Shown here in pieces: positions 40,276 through 48,392 of a DNA stretch of 50,441 bases. Source of the stretch: Salinibacterium sp. (GTDB taxonomy: Bacteria > Actinomycetota > Actinomycetes > Actinomycetales > Microbacteriaceae); assembly GCA_025351795.1 (NCBI GenBank), contig JANXVG010000076.1, positions 1 to 50,441 of the forward strand, given 5' to 3'. The notes below the pieces were generated by a model. It did no database searches and was not told the origin of the DNA. It saw nothing but the letters and a program-made list of their open reading frames with translations. The translations under genes and the position numbers were made by a program. Numbering within the stretch: the stretch's first letter is position 1; each line of letters starts with the position of its first letter.

Positions 40276-41283
40276 ATGGCCGAACCGTACCGAGTTATTG
40301 TCGTCGAAGACGATCCAGATGTCGCGCTGTATACCAAGCTGGTGCTCGAGAAGCATGAGCTATGCGTAGTAATGACCATCGCTGATCCCCGCGATGTGCT
40401 GTCAGCGGTGAGCGACTTCGACCCCGAGGTGGTTCTGACGGATGTCGAGTTGCCGGGAATGTCTGGGCTCGATCTGATCGCCCAGATTCGAGAGGTGCGC
40501 CCGGGTACTCCTGTCGTGGTGATGACCGCCCACGCCTCGCTCGATTATGCGGTAACGGCGTTGCGCAATCAGGCCGACGAGTTTCTCACCAAGCCGGTGC
40601 AGTCTGCGGATCTGGTCGCTCATGTCACGCGGTTGGCGGATGCGGCGCGTGACCGCGTGACCCATGCTCCACGACCGCAGGTGGTTCTTGCGATCGGGGC
40701 ACATCCCGACGATGTTGAAATCGGGGTCGGTGGTATCCTCGCCGCGCACGCCGCGGCGGGCGACTCGGTCACCATCCTCACGCTCTCCCATGGGCACCGC
40801 GAAGGCGGCGTGAAGACCGCGTGGAATGAGGGCTCGACCGCTGCGGCGTCGATCGGTGCGACGCTCATCTTGGAGGAAGGCGAAGGCTACCTCACCAATA
40901 TGCAGTCCATGATCGACCGGATCAGCCAAGTGGTCAGTGAGCTCGAGCCGACGATCGTGTACGTCCACAGCAAAAACGACCGGAATCAGGATCATCGCGC
41001 GGCGCACGGCGCGGCGCTTGCTGCTACCACTAGTGTGCGCATGATTGCCTGCTATCAGGGCACGGGAGCGACTGTCGACTTTCGGCCCAACCGATTCGTG
41101 TCAATCGATCGCTTCACGGATGCGAAGGTCGTCATGGTGGAATGTTTCGCCATGGGCGGCATTCGACCGAACTACATCAAGACTGATTTCGTGCTCGCGA
41201 CGGCACGAGCGTGGTCGAGATTTGGTGAGGGCGACTATTGCGAAGCGCTCGAGATCATTCGCGATTCTGCCCCGGTAATCTGA
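40276..41283 (+). CDS. Response-regulator receiver fused to PIG-L deacetylase, copy 1
   Basis: This 335-residue protein has an ATG with GAGGGGA five bases upstream. Residues 4-122 are a complete receiver: acidic pocket E11-D12-D13, phospho-acceptor Asp56 in VVLTD, Thr84 and Lys106. Residues 135-330 are a PIG-L / LmbE deacetylase: AHPDD (H143, D145, D146) and the distal NDRNQDHRAAH motif with H240 complete the zinc site seen in MshB and BshB relatives. No DNA-binding domain is present. Phosphorylation presumably gates de-N-acetylation of an aminosugar substrate. It is the tandem paralogue of the next gene, 108 bases downstream. Confidence 0.9.
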   Translation: MAEPYRVIVVEDDPDVALYTKLVLEKHELCVVMTIADPRDVLSAVSDFDPEVVLTDVELPGMSGLDLIAQIREVRPGTPVVVMTAHASLDYAVTALRNQADEFLTKPVQSADLVAHVTRLADAARDRVTHAPRPQVVLAIGAHPDDVEIGVGGILAAHAAAGDSVTILTLSHGHREGGVKTAWNEGSTAAASIGATLILEEGEGYLTNMQSMIDRISQVVSELEPTIVYVHSKNDRNQDHRAAHGAALAATTSVRMIACYQGTGATVDFRPNRFVSIDRFTDAKVVMVECFAMGGIRPNYIKTDFVLATARAWSRFGEGDYCEALEIIRDSAPVI

Positions 41284-41362
41284 CCGCGATGGTCACACCA
41301 GCCCCGCGCGTGACACGCGAAGACGGGGGTGGTGCGCCCTGTGCACCCGGTATTCAGACCCA

Positions 41363-41368
41363 TAGAAT
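41363..41368 (+). promoter_or_regulatory. Candidate -10 for the second receiver-PIG-L gene and operon
   Basis: TAGAAT lies 23 bases before the GTG at 41392, upstream of a G-rich ribosome-binding site. It would give the eight-gene unit its own transcript start. No matching -35 was recognised. Confidence 0.3.
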
Positions 41369-41391
41369 TGCTGCAGGGTAGGGGGGCTGCC

Positions 41392-42459
41392 GTGGAACAA
41401 AACGCATATCGGGTTCTGGTTGTCGATGACGACCCAGACGTCGCGCTCTACACGCGAACCATTTTGGAGCGTCGGGGCGGATGCTCGGTGCAGACCGTTT
41501 CCAGTCCGGCGTTGGCGCGCGTCGCCGTCCACGACTTCCGCCCTGACGTCGTGGTCACCGACATTGAGATGCCCGGTATGACTGGGCTGCAACTCCTCGC
41601 ACTCTTGCGCGCCGACCAGCCAGACCTCCCGGTGATTGTTATGACTGCCCACGTTTCTATCGAGTACGCGGTGAGTGCGCTGCGCAGCCAGGCCGACGAG
41701 TTTCTCACCAAACCGGTCGAGTCGGCCAATCTCATTGCGATCGTCGCGCGTCTCGCCGCGGAAGGTCGCAAGAAACGGGAGTCTGCCCGTCCGAGGGAAT
41801 ACGTTCTGGCAGTCGGAGCGCATCCCGATGACGTTGAGATCGGAGTTGGTGGAATACTCGCTGCACACCGTGCTGCGGGCGACCAAGTGGTCATTCTTAC
41901 GCTCTCACGCGGTGGCCAGGGCGGCGAAGCGGATGACCGCCAGCATGAGGCGCTGCGCTCGGCTGAGTTGCTCGGAGCCCGGCTGTTTCTCGAGGACCTC
42001 ATCGACACCGAGATCACGAACACCGGCCCAACGGTTGCCATAATTGAGCGAGTAGTGCGGCAGGTGAATCCCACAATTGTCTACACCCACTCGAGCCATG
42101 ATCGTCATCAAGACCACCGGGCAGTGCACGAAGCGGCGATCGTCGCTACGCGCGGCGTGGATACCGTCGCGTGCTTCCAGAGCCCATCGTCAACCGTCGA
42201 CTTCAGACCGACACGGTTTGTGAGCATTGACGGCTTCACCGACAAGAAACTTGAGCTACTGGCCTGTTTCAGTTCGCAGGCCGACATTCGCACCTATCTC
42301 GCGCCAGACTTTGTGCTGGCTACGGCCCGATATTGGTCGCGATACGGTGGTGGCGAGAGCGTCGAGCCTCTCGAGATCATTCGTGACATGGCGGATATGT
42401 CGATGTCATCACGTAAGCAGACGGTCGACCGAAACACAACGCCGGGGGAATCAGCGTGA
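41392..42459 (+). CDS. Response-regulator receiver fused to PIG-L deacetylase, copy 2
   Basis: This 355-residue protein has a GTG after a G-rich ribosome-binding site (AGGGGGG). The receiver (5-123) has Asp57 in VVVTD, Thr85 and Lys107. The PIG-L domain (137-330) has AHPDD (H144, D146, D147) and HDRHQDHRAVH. All catalytic and phospho-relay residues are present, as in copy 1, with which it shares nearly identical blocks such as QADEFLTKPV and AHPDDVEIGVGGILAAH. The C-terminal 25 residues are polar and unique. A GTGA overlap couples it to the ATP-grasp gene. Confidence 0.9.
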   Translation: MEQNAYRVLVVDDDPDVALYTRTILERRGGCSVQTVSSPALARVAVHDFRPDVVVTDIEMPGMTGLQLLALLRADQPDLPVIVMTAHVSIEYAVSALRSQADEFLTKPVESANLIAIVARLAAEGRKKRESARPREYVLAVGAHPDDVEIGVGGILAAHRAAGDQVVILTLSRGGQGGEADDRQHEALRSAELLGARLFLEDLIDTEITNTGPTVAIIERVVRQVNPTIVYTHSSHDRHQDHRAVHEAAIVATRGVDTVACFQSPSSTVDFRPTRFVSIDGFTDKKLELLACFSSQADIRTYLAPDFVLATARYWSRYGGGESVEPLEIIRDMADMSMSSRKQTVDRNTTPGESA

Positions 42460-43439
42460 CGCGCGTTCTCGTCACCGGGGCCGGGGGGCCGGCTGGCGTC
42501 GCGGTCATCCGCTCGCTACTGAAACGCGAGGATGTCGACGTCTATTGCGCAGACATGGATGGCTGGGCAAGCGGCCTCTACCTCGTTCCCGCGGGCCGGC
42601 GGCGCCTGGTGCCACCCGGCCTCGCTCTGGACTTCGTCGAGGCCGTCGCCGCGATGTGCCGGAAAGATTCCATCGATGTCGTGTTCTCGACCGTCGATGT
42701 CGAACTGTCGCCGCTCGCTCGGCGCCGAGCAGAACTCCCCGCAGTGCTCGCGGCCCCATCGATCGAAACCCTCGAGGTGACCCTCGACAAGTTCGCGCTC
42801 GCCGAACTCTGCGCATCACGGTTGCGGGTGCCGGTGACGCGTCTCGTGAACCCGGCCGGTTGCGCCGAAGACTGGGCCTTCCCGGTCATTGTCAAGCCAC
42901 GCCGCGGGGCGGGCTCCCGCGGGGTGCGCCTCGTGCCCGATCGAGCGGGCTTGCGCGTTCTCGGCACAGATCTCGACCTCATCATCCAGGAGTATCTTCC
43001 CGGCGCGGAGTACTCCGTTGACGTGATTGCCATAGCCGGCTCGGTTATTGCGGCCGTGCCCCGCACCCGCACTCGGGTGGACTCGGGCGTCTCGATCGCG
43101 GGGCGCACGGTGCACGACGATGCGCTCGAATCGACGGCTGCGGCCGTCGTGCGCGCTATCGCACTCACCGGTGTCGCCAACGTGCAGTTGCGGCTCGACA
43201 CGCAGGGCGTGCCAGCTTTGCTCGAAGTGAACCCGCGGTTTCCTGGTGCGATGCCGCTGACAATCGCTGCTGGCGTCGATATGCCATCACTCGCGCTTGA
43301 TCTTGCGCTCGGAATTGCGCTACCCGCTCACGTCGATTTTGTGGAAATTGCCAACGTGCGCTATCTGGAAGACATTTTTGTACCGCTCGACGAGCTACTC
43401 GATTCCGCGTTCGCCGCGCACGGCGAAAAATCAGAATGA
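42456..43439 (+). CDS. ATP-grasp carboxylate-amine ligase
   Basis: This 327-residue protein has an N-terminal Rossmann-like pre-ATP-grasp region (VLVTGAGGPAGVAV), then the ATP-grasp core: FPVIVKPRRGAGSRGV (P-loop-like lysine strand), IIQEYLPGAEYSVDV, and the metal-binding end LRLDTQGVPALLEVNPRFPG with Glu and Asn ligands. The overall pattern resembles the CarB-like family that joins a carboxylate to an amine through an acyl-phosphate. Following two deacetylases that can create a free amine, it may modify that amine. It overlaps both neighbours by 4 bases. Confidence 0.88.
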   Translation: MTRVLVTGAGGPAGVAVIRSLLKREDVDVYCADMDGWASGLYLVPAGRRRLVPPGLALDFVEAVAAMCRKDSIDVVFSTVDVELSPLARRRAELPAVLAAPSIETLEVTLDKFALAELCASRLRVPVTRLVNPAGCAEDWAFPVIVKPRRGAGSRGVRLVPDRAGLRVLGTDLDLIIQEYLPGAEYSVDVIAIAGSVIAAVPRTRTRVDSGVSIAGRTVHDDALESTAAAVVRAIALTGVANVQLRLDTQGVPALLEVNPRFPGAMPLTIAAGVDMPSLALDLALGIALPAHVDFVEIANVRYLEDIFVPLDELLDSAFAAHGEKSE

Positions 43440-44149
43440 ATCCCCACTCGGAGGTCGTCGGCGACTACCACGTGCACTCGACGTGGTCGGACGACGCGGT
43501 GAGTACGGTCGCTGAGAACATCGCGGCGGCATCCGCAGCTGGACTTTCGGTGATTCGCCTCATCGACCATGTGCGCGAGTCGACGACCTGGCTGCCGCAA
43601 TTTCTCGCCGAGGTTGCCGCCACGCCGGTTCCCGCCGGGCTCACCGTACTCACCGGCGTCGAGACGAAGCTCATGAACGCGCGTGGTGATCTCGACCTGC
43701 CGCGTGGCGTCGACGGTGTCAACGCGATCGTCATCGCCGACCACCAGTTTCCCGGAACTGACGGTCCATGGTCGCCCGAGGTCACTCGCCAGAACCTCGC
43801 AGCTGGGCTCGGAACAGCCGAGGCACTCGACCTCCTGGTGGGTGCACTTATTGCGGCAATGGCATCAGTGCCGTCGGCGCAACTCGCGCACTGCTTCTCG
43901 ATCCTGCCCAAGGTCGGCCTCAGCGAGGATGACCTGACTGATGAGCAGTTGCAGGCCTGGGCTGCCGCCGCAGCCGCGACGGGGACTCTCATCGAAGTCA
44001 ACGAGAAGTGGGGTTGCCCCGGACCGCGCGCCGTTCGCGCTGCCGCCAATGCACGCGCCCGACTGGTAGCCGCGACCGACAGCCACAGTGCGATGGACAT
44101 CGGGCGGTACGAGCGCGTGGTAGCAATTTTCGATGAGGCACGGTCATGA
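43436..44149 (+). CDS. PHP-domain metal-dependent hydrolase
   Basis: This 237-residue protein has the PHP signature: DYHVHSTWSDD (HxH), IDHVRES, LTGVETK, the IADHQFPG loop, LAHCF, EVNEKW and the final TDSHS. These are the residues that bind a tri- or dinuclear metal centre in histidinol-phosphate phosphatase-like enzymes. A phosphoesterase is likely; the substrate is unknown. The ATGA overlaps on both sides make it an integral operon member. Confidence 0.88.
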   Translation: MNPHSEVVGDYHVHSTWSDDAVSTVAENIAAASAAGLSVIRLIDHVRESTTWLPQFLAEVAATPVPAGLTVLTGVETKLMNARGDLDLPRGVDGVNAIVIADHQFPGTDGPWSPEVTRQNLAAGLGTAEALDLLVGALIAAMASVPSAQLAHCFSILPKVGLSEDDLTDEQLQAWAAAAAATGTLIEVNEKWGCPGPRAVRAAANARARLVAATDSHSAMDIGRYERVVAIFDEARS

Positions 44150-45657
44150 ATCTTGATTGGGCGGCCATCGATTGGGCGGGCATCGGCTACACGGCGCTCA
44201 CCGTCGTGCTCCTGGTCTTCGTTGCAACGGGGGCCGTGCCAATTCTCGCCACCGCGTATCAATTTCTTGCTATCCCGTTCCACTCGGTAGTCAATCATTA
44301 CAAGAAAGCGAAGCCGTATCTGCCTCGCGTTGCCGTGGTCGTTCCGGCGTGGAATGAGGGGGCGGTAATCGGCGCTTCCATCGAGCGTCTCATGGCGCTC
44401 GAGTATCCCCCCGAGAGCCTGCGCATTTATGTGGTTGACGATGCGAGCACAGACACGACTCCCGATGTGGTCACGGAGAAGGCGCTCATCTATCCCGGGT
44501 CGGTGTTTCACCTGCGGCGAGAGAAGGGTGGCGAGGGCAAGGCCCACACGCTCAATCACGGCATCCGTGTGGTGCTTGAAGACGACTGGATGCAGGCCCT
44601 ACTCATCATGGACGCCGACGTCATCTATCTGCCGGACTCTCTGCGCCGCATGACGCGTCACCTTGGAGATCCGGAGGTGGGCGCCGTCACCGCCTACATT
44701 CGCGAGGGCAGTGCCGACAAAAATTACCTCACTCGGTTCATCGGCATGGAATATGTGCTCGCGCAGGTGGCGGCTCGCCGCGCCCAGAACGTGCTTGGAG
44801 CTCTCGCCTGTCTTGCCGGAGGGGCCCAGCTGCACTCGCGCGAAAACCTTCTCGCGATCGGTGGACAAATCGACACGTCGAGCCTTGCCGAAGACACCAT
44901 CACGACTTTCTTGACTCAACTGGGCGGGCGCCGTGTGGTCTTCGAGCCCTTCGCGATTGTTCTCGCCGAAGAGCCGCAGCGCATTGGCGACCTGTGGAAG
45001 CAACGCCTGCGCTGGGCGCGGGGCAACGTTCAGGTCACCAACCGGTACAGGAAAATTTGGTTTCGCCGCTCACACGTGCACAAACTGGGCTCGATATCGT
45101 TTGGCGTCTTCTGGTTCAGCATCTTCCTGCTGCCCGTCGCGATGATCCTCTCCTCGCTCGGCCTGATCGGTCTGTTCATGCTGCACAGTGAACTCGCTGC
45201 GGTCGTGTTTCGGGCAATGTGGATCACTGCCGCCTGCACGTACGTCTATACGATCGCGCTCGCCGTACAACTTGATGTGCGCACCGGTCTGCGCAGTTGG
45301 CGGGAGGCCATTTTGTTTCCGGGAACCGTGTCAATTGTTGTGATGATTACCGCGTTCTTCCCCGGCCTGCTCGAGGTAAGAATTCCTGCACTGTTCGGAC
45401 TCCGACTCACCGAAACGGGCGCGACGAGCTGGGTTCTGTTCGTCTACTCCTGGATCTCCGTCTCAATGCTCGGAGCGTTGCTCGCCAAGGGTGTCGAGAA
45501 GACCGGGATCGGACGACTGCTCACGCCGCTTCTGGTCTACCTGGTCGGGTACGGTCCGCTGCTGTGTGCGGTCACCGTCGACTCATACATCAAAGAATTT
45601 CGCCACGCAGAAGCTGTCTGGGACAAGACAGAGAAGATTGGGAGGGTGCTCGGATGA
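44146..45657 (+). CDS. Processive family-2 glycosyltransferase, membrane polysaccharide synthase
   Basis: This 503-residue protein has an N-terminal transmembrane helix (about 14-45), a GT-A domain (about 60-290) and four to five C-terminal helices (about 312-480). Catalytic features are VVVPAWNEG, VVDDASTDTT, the DAD motif in LLIMDADVIY, the AED acidic site in SLAEDTIT, and QRLRW, the QxxRW motif of processive enzymes such as PgaC, NodC and hyaluronan synthase. It probably polymerises and exports a beta-linked aminosugar polymer. The nearby deacetylase domains fit a GlcNAc-type unit. Confidence 0.9.
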   Translation: MNLDWAAIDWAGIGYTALTVVLLVFVATGAVPILATAYQFLAIPFHSVVNHYKKAKPYLPRVAVVVPAWNEGAVIGASIERLMALEYPPESLRIYVVDDASTDTTPDVVTEKALIYPGSVFHLRREKGGEGKAHTLNHGIRVVLEDDWMQALLIMDADVIYLPDSLRRMTRHLGDPEVGAVTAYIREGSADKNYLTRFIGMEYVLAQVAARRAQNVLGALACLAGGAQLHSRENLLAIGGQIDTSSLAEDTITTFLTQLGGRRVVFEPFAIVLAEEPQRIGDLWKQRLRWARGNVQVTNRYRKIWFRRSHVHKLGSISFGVFWFSIFLLPVAMILSSLGLIGLFMLHSELAAVVFRAMWITAACTYVYTIALAVQLDVRTGLRSWREAILFPGTVSIVVMITAFFPGLLEVRIPALFGLRLTETGATSWVLFVYSWISVSMLGALLAKGVEKTGIGRLLTPLLVYLVGYGPLLCAVTVDSYIKEFRHAEAVWDKTEKIGRVLG

Positions 45658-45848
45658 CCACACCACTAGCGCGACATTCGATGCGAGCGCCGGTGATACC
45701 GAGTGACCGTCGAAATCCGGGCAGTGACTTCCTGCAGCAAGAACTGAGCAGTGACCGGCGCTCTGAGCGCGGGCTCATCGTGAAGGCGCTGCTCGCTCTC
45801 GCTCTGGTCGCCGTGCTTGTCTACGTGCGACAGGTGTTTTTTGTATGA
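45654..45848 (+). CDS. 64-residue single-pass membrane protein
   Basis: This short gene lies between the glycosyltransferase and the first receiver-only gene and overlaps each by 4 bases (ATGA at both ends). The first 40 residues are polar and charged (MTTPLARHSM, then DRRNPGSD). The C-terminal 22 residues form one hydrophobic helix ending QVFFV. No family was recognised. Size, position and topology suggest an accessory subunit of the synthase, comparable in layout only to PgaD/IcaD-type helpers. The perfect start/stop overlaps are the main support that it is real. Confidence 0.75.
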   Translation: MTTPLARHSMRAPVIPSDRRNPGSDFLQQELSSDRRSERGLIVKALLALALVAVLVYVRQVFFV

Positions 45849-46225
45849 CCGCCACAATGCCATCCGGGGCACGCGTCGACGTGCTCATTGTGGACGACAG
45901 CGATGACCAGCTCACACTGCTGCGCGAAAACTTCGAGCGGGCGGGATGCACGGTGACTGCCGTCGCGAATGCCGAGGCGGCAATGCAAGCTTGGGCCGCT
46001 TCCCAGCCCGACCTCGCGGTCATCGACCTCCTCCTGCCCGGCATGGATGGCTGGGCGCTTGCAACGAAATTGCACGCAGAGCTGCCGGATTGCGCCCTAG
46101 CTATCACCTCGGTGCTCGACATCGTCGACTTTCCCTTAGCGGATGCGATTCTTCCGAAGCCGTTCACCGGCGCGCAGGTGCGCCAATTGTTGGGGGACTG
46201 CGTGCCGAAATGGAGGGCGAGATGA
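45845..46225 (+). CDS. Stand-alone response-regulator receiver 1
   Basis: This 126-residue protein is a single receiver domain: VDDSDDQ acidic pocket, phospho-acceptor Asp in LAVIDLLLPGMDGW (about residue 61), Thr in AITSV and Lys in ILPKPF (about 106). The alpha4-beta5 part is shortened compared with receiver 2. There is no output domain, so it may act as a phosphate shuttle or sink, or by protein contact. It overlaps its neighbours by 4 bases on each side. Confidence 0.88.
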   Translation: MTATMPSGARVDVLIVDDSDDQLTLLRENFERAGCTVTAVANAEAAMQAWAASQPDLAVIDLLLPGMDGWALATKLHAELPDCALAITSVLDIVDFPLADAILPKPFTGAQVRQLLGDCVPKWRAR

Positions 46226-46596
46226 CACACACCGTTGTCGTCGCAGATGACGACGCTGATCTCCGCGCTCTCGTGCGGATCGCGGTCACGCGAGCCGGGC
46301 TCACTGTCGTCGCCGATGTTGAAGACGGCGCGGCGGCCCTCGCTGCGATCAGGGCTCATAACCCCGATCTCGCCATCCTCGATGTGTCGATGCCCGAGCT
46401 GAGCGGCATCGAGGTGTGCCGGGTGGTGCGAGACGACCCCAATGTGGCCGACGTGCGTATTCTGCTGCTCTCGGCATCCGTTGATGCGGCTGCCCAGCGT
46501 GAAGGGCTCGAAGCGGGGGCCGACTATTACCTGCCCAAACCGTTCAGTCCCCGCGACTTGGTCGCGTGGCTCGCCGTGGGAAAGGAAGCACGATGA
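46222..46596 (+). CDS. Stand-alone response-regulator receiver 2
   Basis: This 124-residue CheY-like receiver has ADDDAD, phospho-acceptor Asp in LAILDVSMPELSG (about residue 53), LLLSAS and Lys in YYLPKPFSP (about 103). It has no DNA-binding or enzymatic domain. It directly precedes the kinase gene with a 4-base overlap, so it is the most likely first phosphate acceptor. Together with receiver 1 and the two PIG-L fusions, four receivers share one kinase. Confidence 0.9.
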   Translation: MTHTVVVADDDADLRALVRIAVTRAGLTVVADVEDGAAALAAIRAHNPDLAILDVSMPELSGIEVCRVVRDDPNVADVRILLLSASVDAAAQREGLEAGADYYLPKPFSPRDLVAWLAVGKEAR

Positions 46597-48353
46597 AGGA
46601 GTTGTTCCGGCGGATCATGCGGCGCATCGCAGTGGACCACCCGTCGCCGCTCCGCAAGCAGTCTGCGACGGTTATCGCGCTGGCGGTTGCTGTGCTGATC
46701 GTGGTGCTGGTGCCCGGAATCGACTTTACGAACAAGCTCACGGCAACCGTGGGCATCGCTGTCGTTGCCATGGCGACTATTGTCGCTGCACTCGCTAACA
46801 AGGTGCCGCGCTTCTCTCGTTATGTGATGATGATCCCGGCGATGGACATCCTGGCGATTGGTGCGTTTAGGGACGGCACGGGCGGTACGGTCTCATTCTT
46901 CGGCTCACTAATTATTCTCCCCGTGGTGTGGCTCGCCGCTGCCGAAGGGCGCAGGCACATCGTGTATGCGGGTGTCGGTACGTCTGTCGCGCTCATGTTT
47001 CCGTACATTTTGTCGGTCACGATTCCGCAGACCCCTGCCGAATGGATGCGTGGAGTTTTCACCCCGCTCGTCTTCGGCACGGCCGCCGCAATCATCAATG
47101 AGCTGGCCAGACAGTCTCGTGCTCAAATGCGAGCACTCAAGCAGATGACCCACGACCAGGAGGCCATTCTCCAGCGCACTTTTGAGTACGCGGCAGACTT
47201 GCAGGAGAGCGAAGCCAAGTTTCGTGGGGCCGATCGTATGTTCCGCGGAGTATGGGCTGCAGTCACGGAGCAATCGGTGATCGGAACCGATGACACTGGC
47301 CTCATTGACGCCTGGAACCCTGGTGCGACCAAAATTCTTGGACCAACCGCGAGCGATGCCGAAGATAAGATGCACATCTTCGACTTTCACCTCGAAGAAG
47401 AACTCGACGCGCGTGCCAAGGAGCTCAACTACCCCCCGGGTGCCACCGTGCTCAACCCCGGTTTCTCTGCGTTGGTTGAGGCCGCGCGCCTCGGCGAAGC
47501 TGAGGTACGCGAGTGGTCGTACAGGCGCTCCGACGGTACAATTGTTCCGGTGCAACTTGCCGTGACTGCGCGTCGTGACGAGGAGGGTGCCATCTCTGGC
47601 TACCTTTTCGTCGCAACCGACGAAACGAAAAACCGCGAAGTGTCGAAGCTCAAAGACGAGTTCGTCGGACTCATTTCACATGAGTTGCGCACCCCGCTCA
47701 GCTCGATTCTGGGGTACCTCGAACTCATGCGCGACGACGATCAGAACCCGTTGTCTGCTGAACACCTGCAGTACCTCAAAGTCGCAGAGCGCAACGCCCA
47801 CCGGTTGCTGCGACTGGTGGGTGACCTGCTCTTTACCGCCCAGGTGGAGTCTGGCAAATTCCCGCTCGACGCGCGCGACGTAGACCTGGAGCGCATCGTG
47901 GCCGGGTCAGTGGAGTCGGCAGCGCCCGTAGCGTCTGCCGCCGGCATCATCTTGATGCATGAGCCCGTGGCCAACTCACCCGTTGTCTTCGGCGATCCCG
48001 TGCGACTCGGGCAGGCCGTCGATAATCTCATCTCCAACGCGATCAAGTTCACACCCAACGGAGGCACGGTGACGGTGGCGGTCAGTGCGACTGCAACCGT
48101 TGCGCTGATCACGGTGCGCGACACGGGAATTGGTATTGCGGCATCCGAACTCACCCAGCTCTTCGGCCGGTTCTTCCGAGCGACAACTGCTACCCGAAAT
48201 GCGGTACCCGGTGTGGGACTCGGTCTTACCATCACCAAGGCGATCGTGACAGCACATCACGGCGAAATGGACGTGGAGAGCGAAGAGGGCGTCGGCACTT
48301 GCTTCAGTGTGACGCTGCCGCTCGCGTTGGCGGGGGTAGTTGCGGTGGCGTAG
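46593..48353 (+). CDS. Membrane sensor histidine kinase with PAS domain
   Basis: This 586-residue protein has an ATG after GGAAAGGAAG. About six hydrophobic segments lie in residues 27-170 with only short loops, which suggests sensing within or at the membrane. A coiled linker (170-215) leads to a PAS domain (about 220-345), then HisKA with the phospho-acceptor His363 in SHELRTPLSS, and a HATPase domain (about 460-580) with DNLISNAIKF (N box), DTGIGI (G1) and GVGLGLTI (G2). It is the only kinase in the operon and the probable donor to its four receivers. Confidence 0.92.
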   Translation: MKELFRRIMRRIAVDHPSPLRKQSATVIALAVAVLIVVLVPGIDFTNKLTATVGIAVVAMATIVAALANKVPRFSRYVMMIPAMDILAIGAFRDGTGGTVSFFGSLIILPVVWLAAAEGRRHIVYAGVGTSVALMFPYILSVTIPQTPAEWMRGVFTPLVFGTAAAIINELARQSRAQMRALKQMTHDQEAILQRTFEYAADLQESEAKFRGADRMFRGVWAAVTEQSVIGTDDTGLIDAWNPGATKILGPTASDAEDKMHIFDFHLEEELDARAKELNYPPGATVLNPGFSALVEAARLGEAEVREWSYRRSDGTIVPVQLAVTARRDEEGAISGYLFVATDETKNREVSKLKDEFVGLISHELRTPLSSILGYLELMRDDDQNPLSAEHLQYLKVAERNAHRLLRLVGDLLFTAQVESGKFPLDARDVDLERIVAGSVESAAPVASAAGIILMHEPVANSPVVFGDPVRLGQAVDNLISNAIKFTPNGGTVTVAVSATATVALITVRDTGIGIAASELTQLFGRFFRATTATRNAVPGVGLGLTITKAIVTAHHGEMDVESEEGVGTCFSVTLPLALAGVVAVA

Positions 48354-48392
48354 AGCTCACTTTGCCTTGCCCGACACATATGGCCGCGAGCA

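Noticed and set aside
45845-46596. Ordinary two-component DNA-binding regulators
   Set aside because: Both proteins end right after the receiver domain; no helix-turn-helix is encoded in any frame there.
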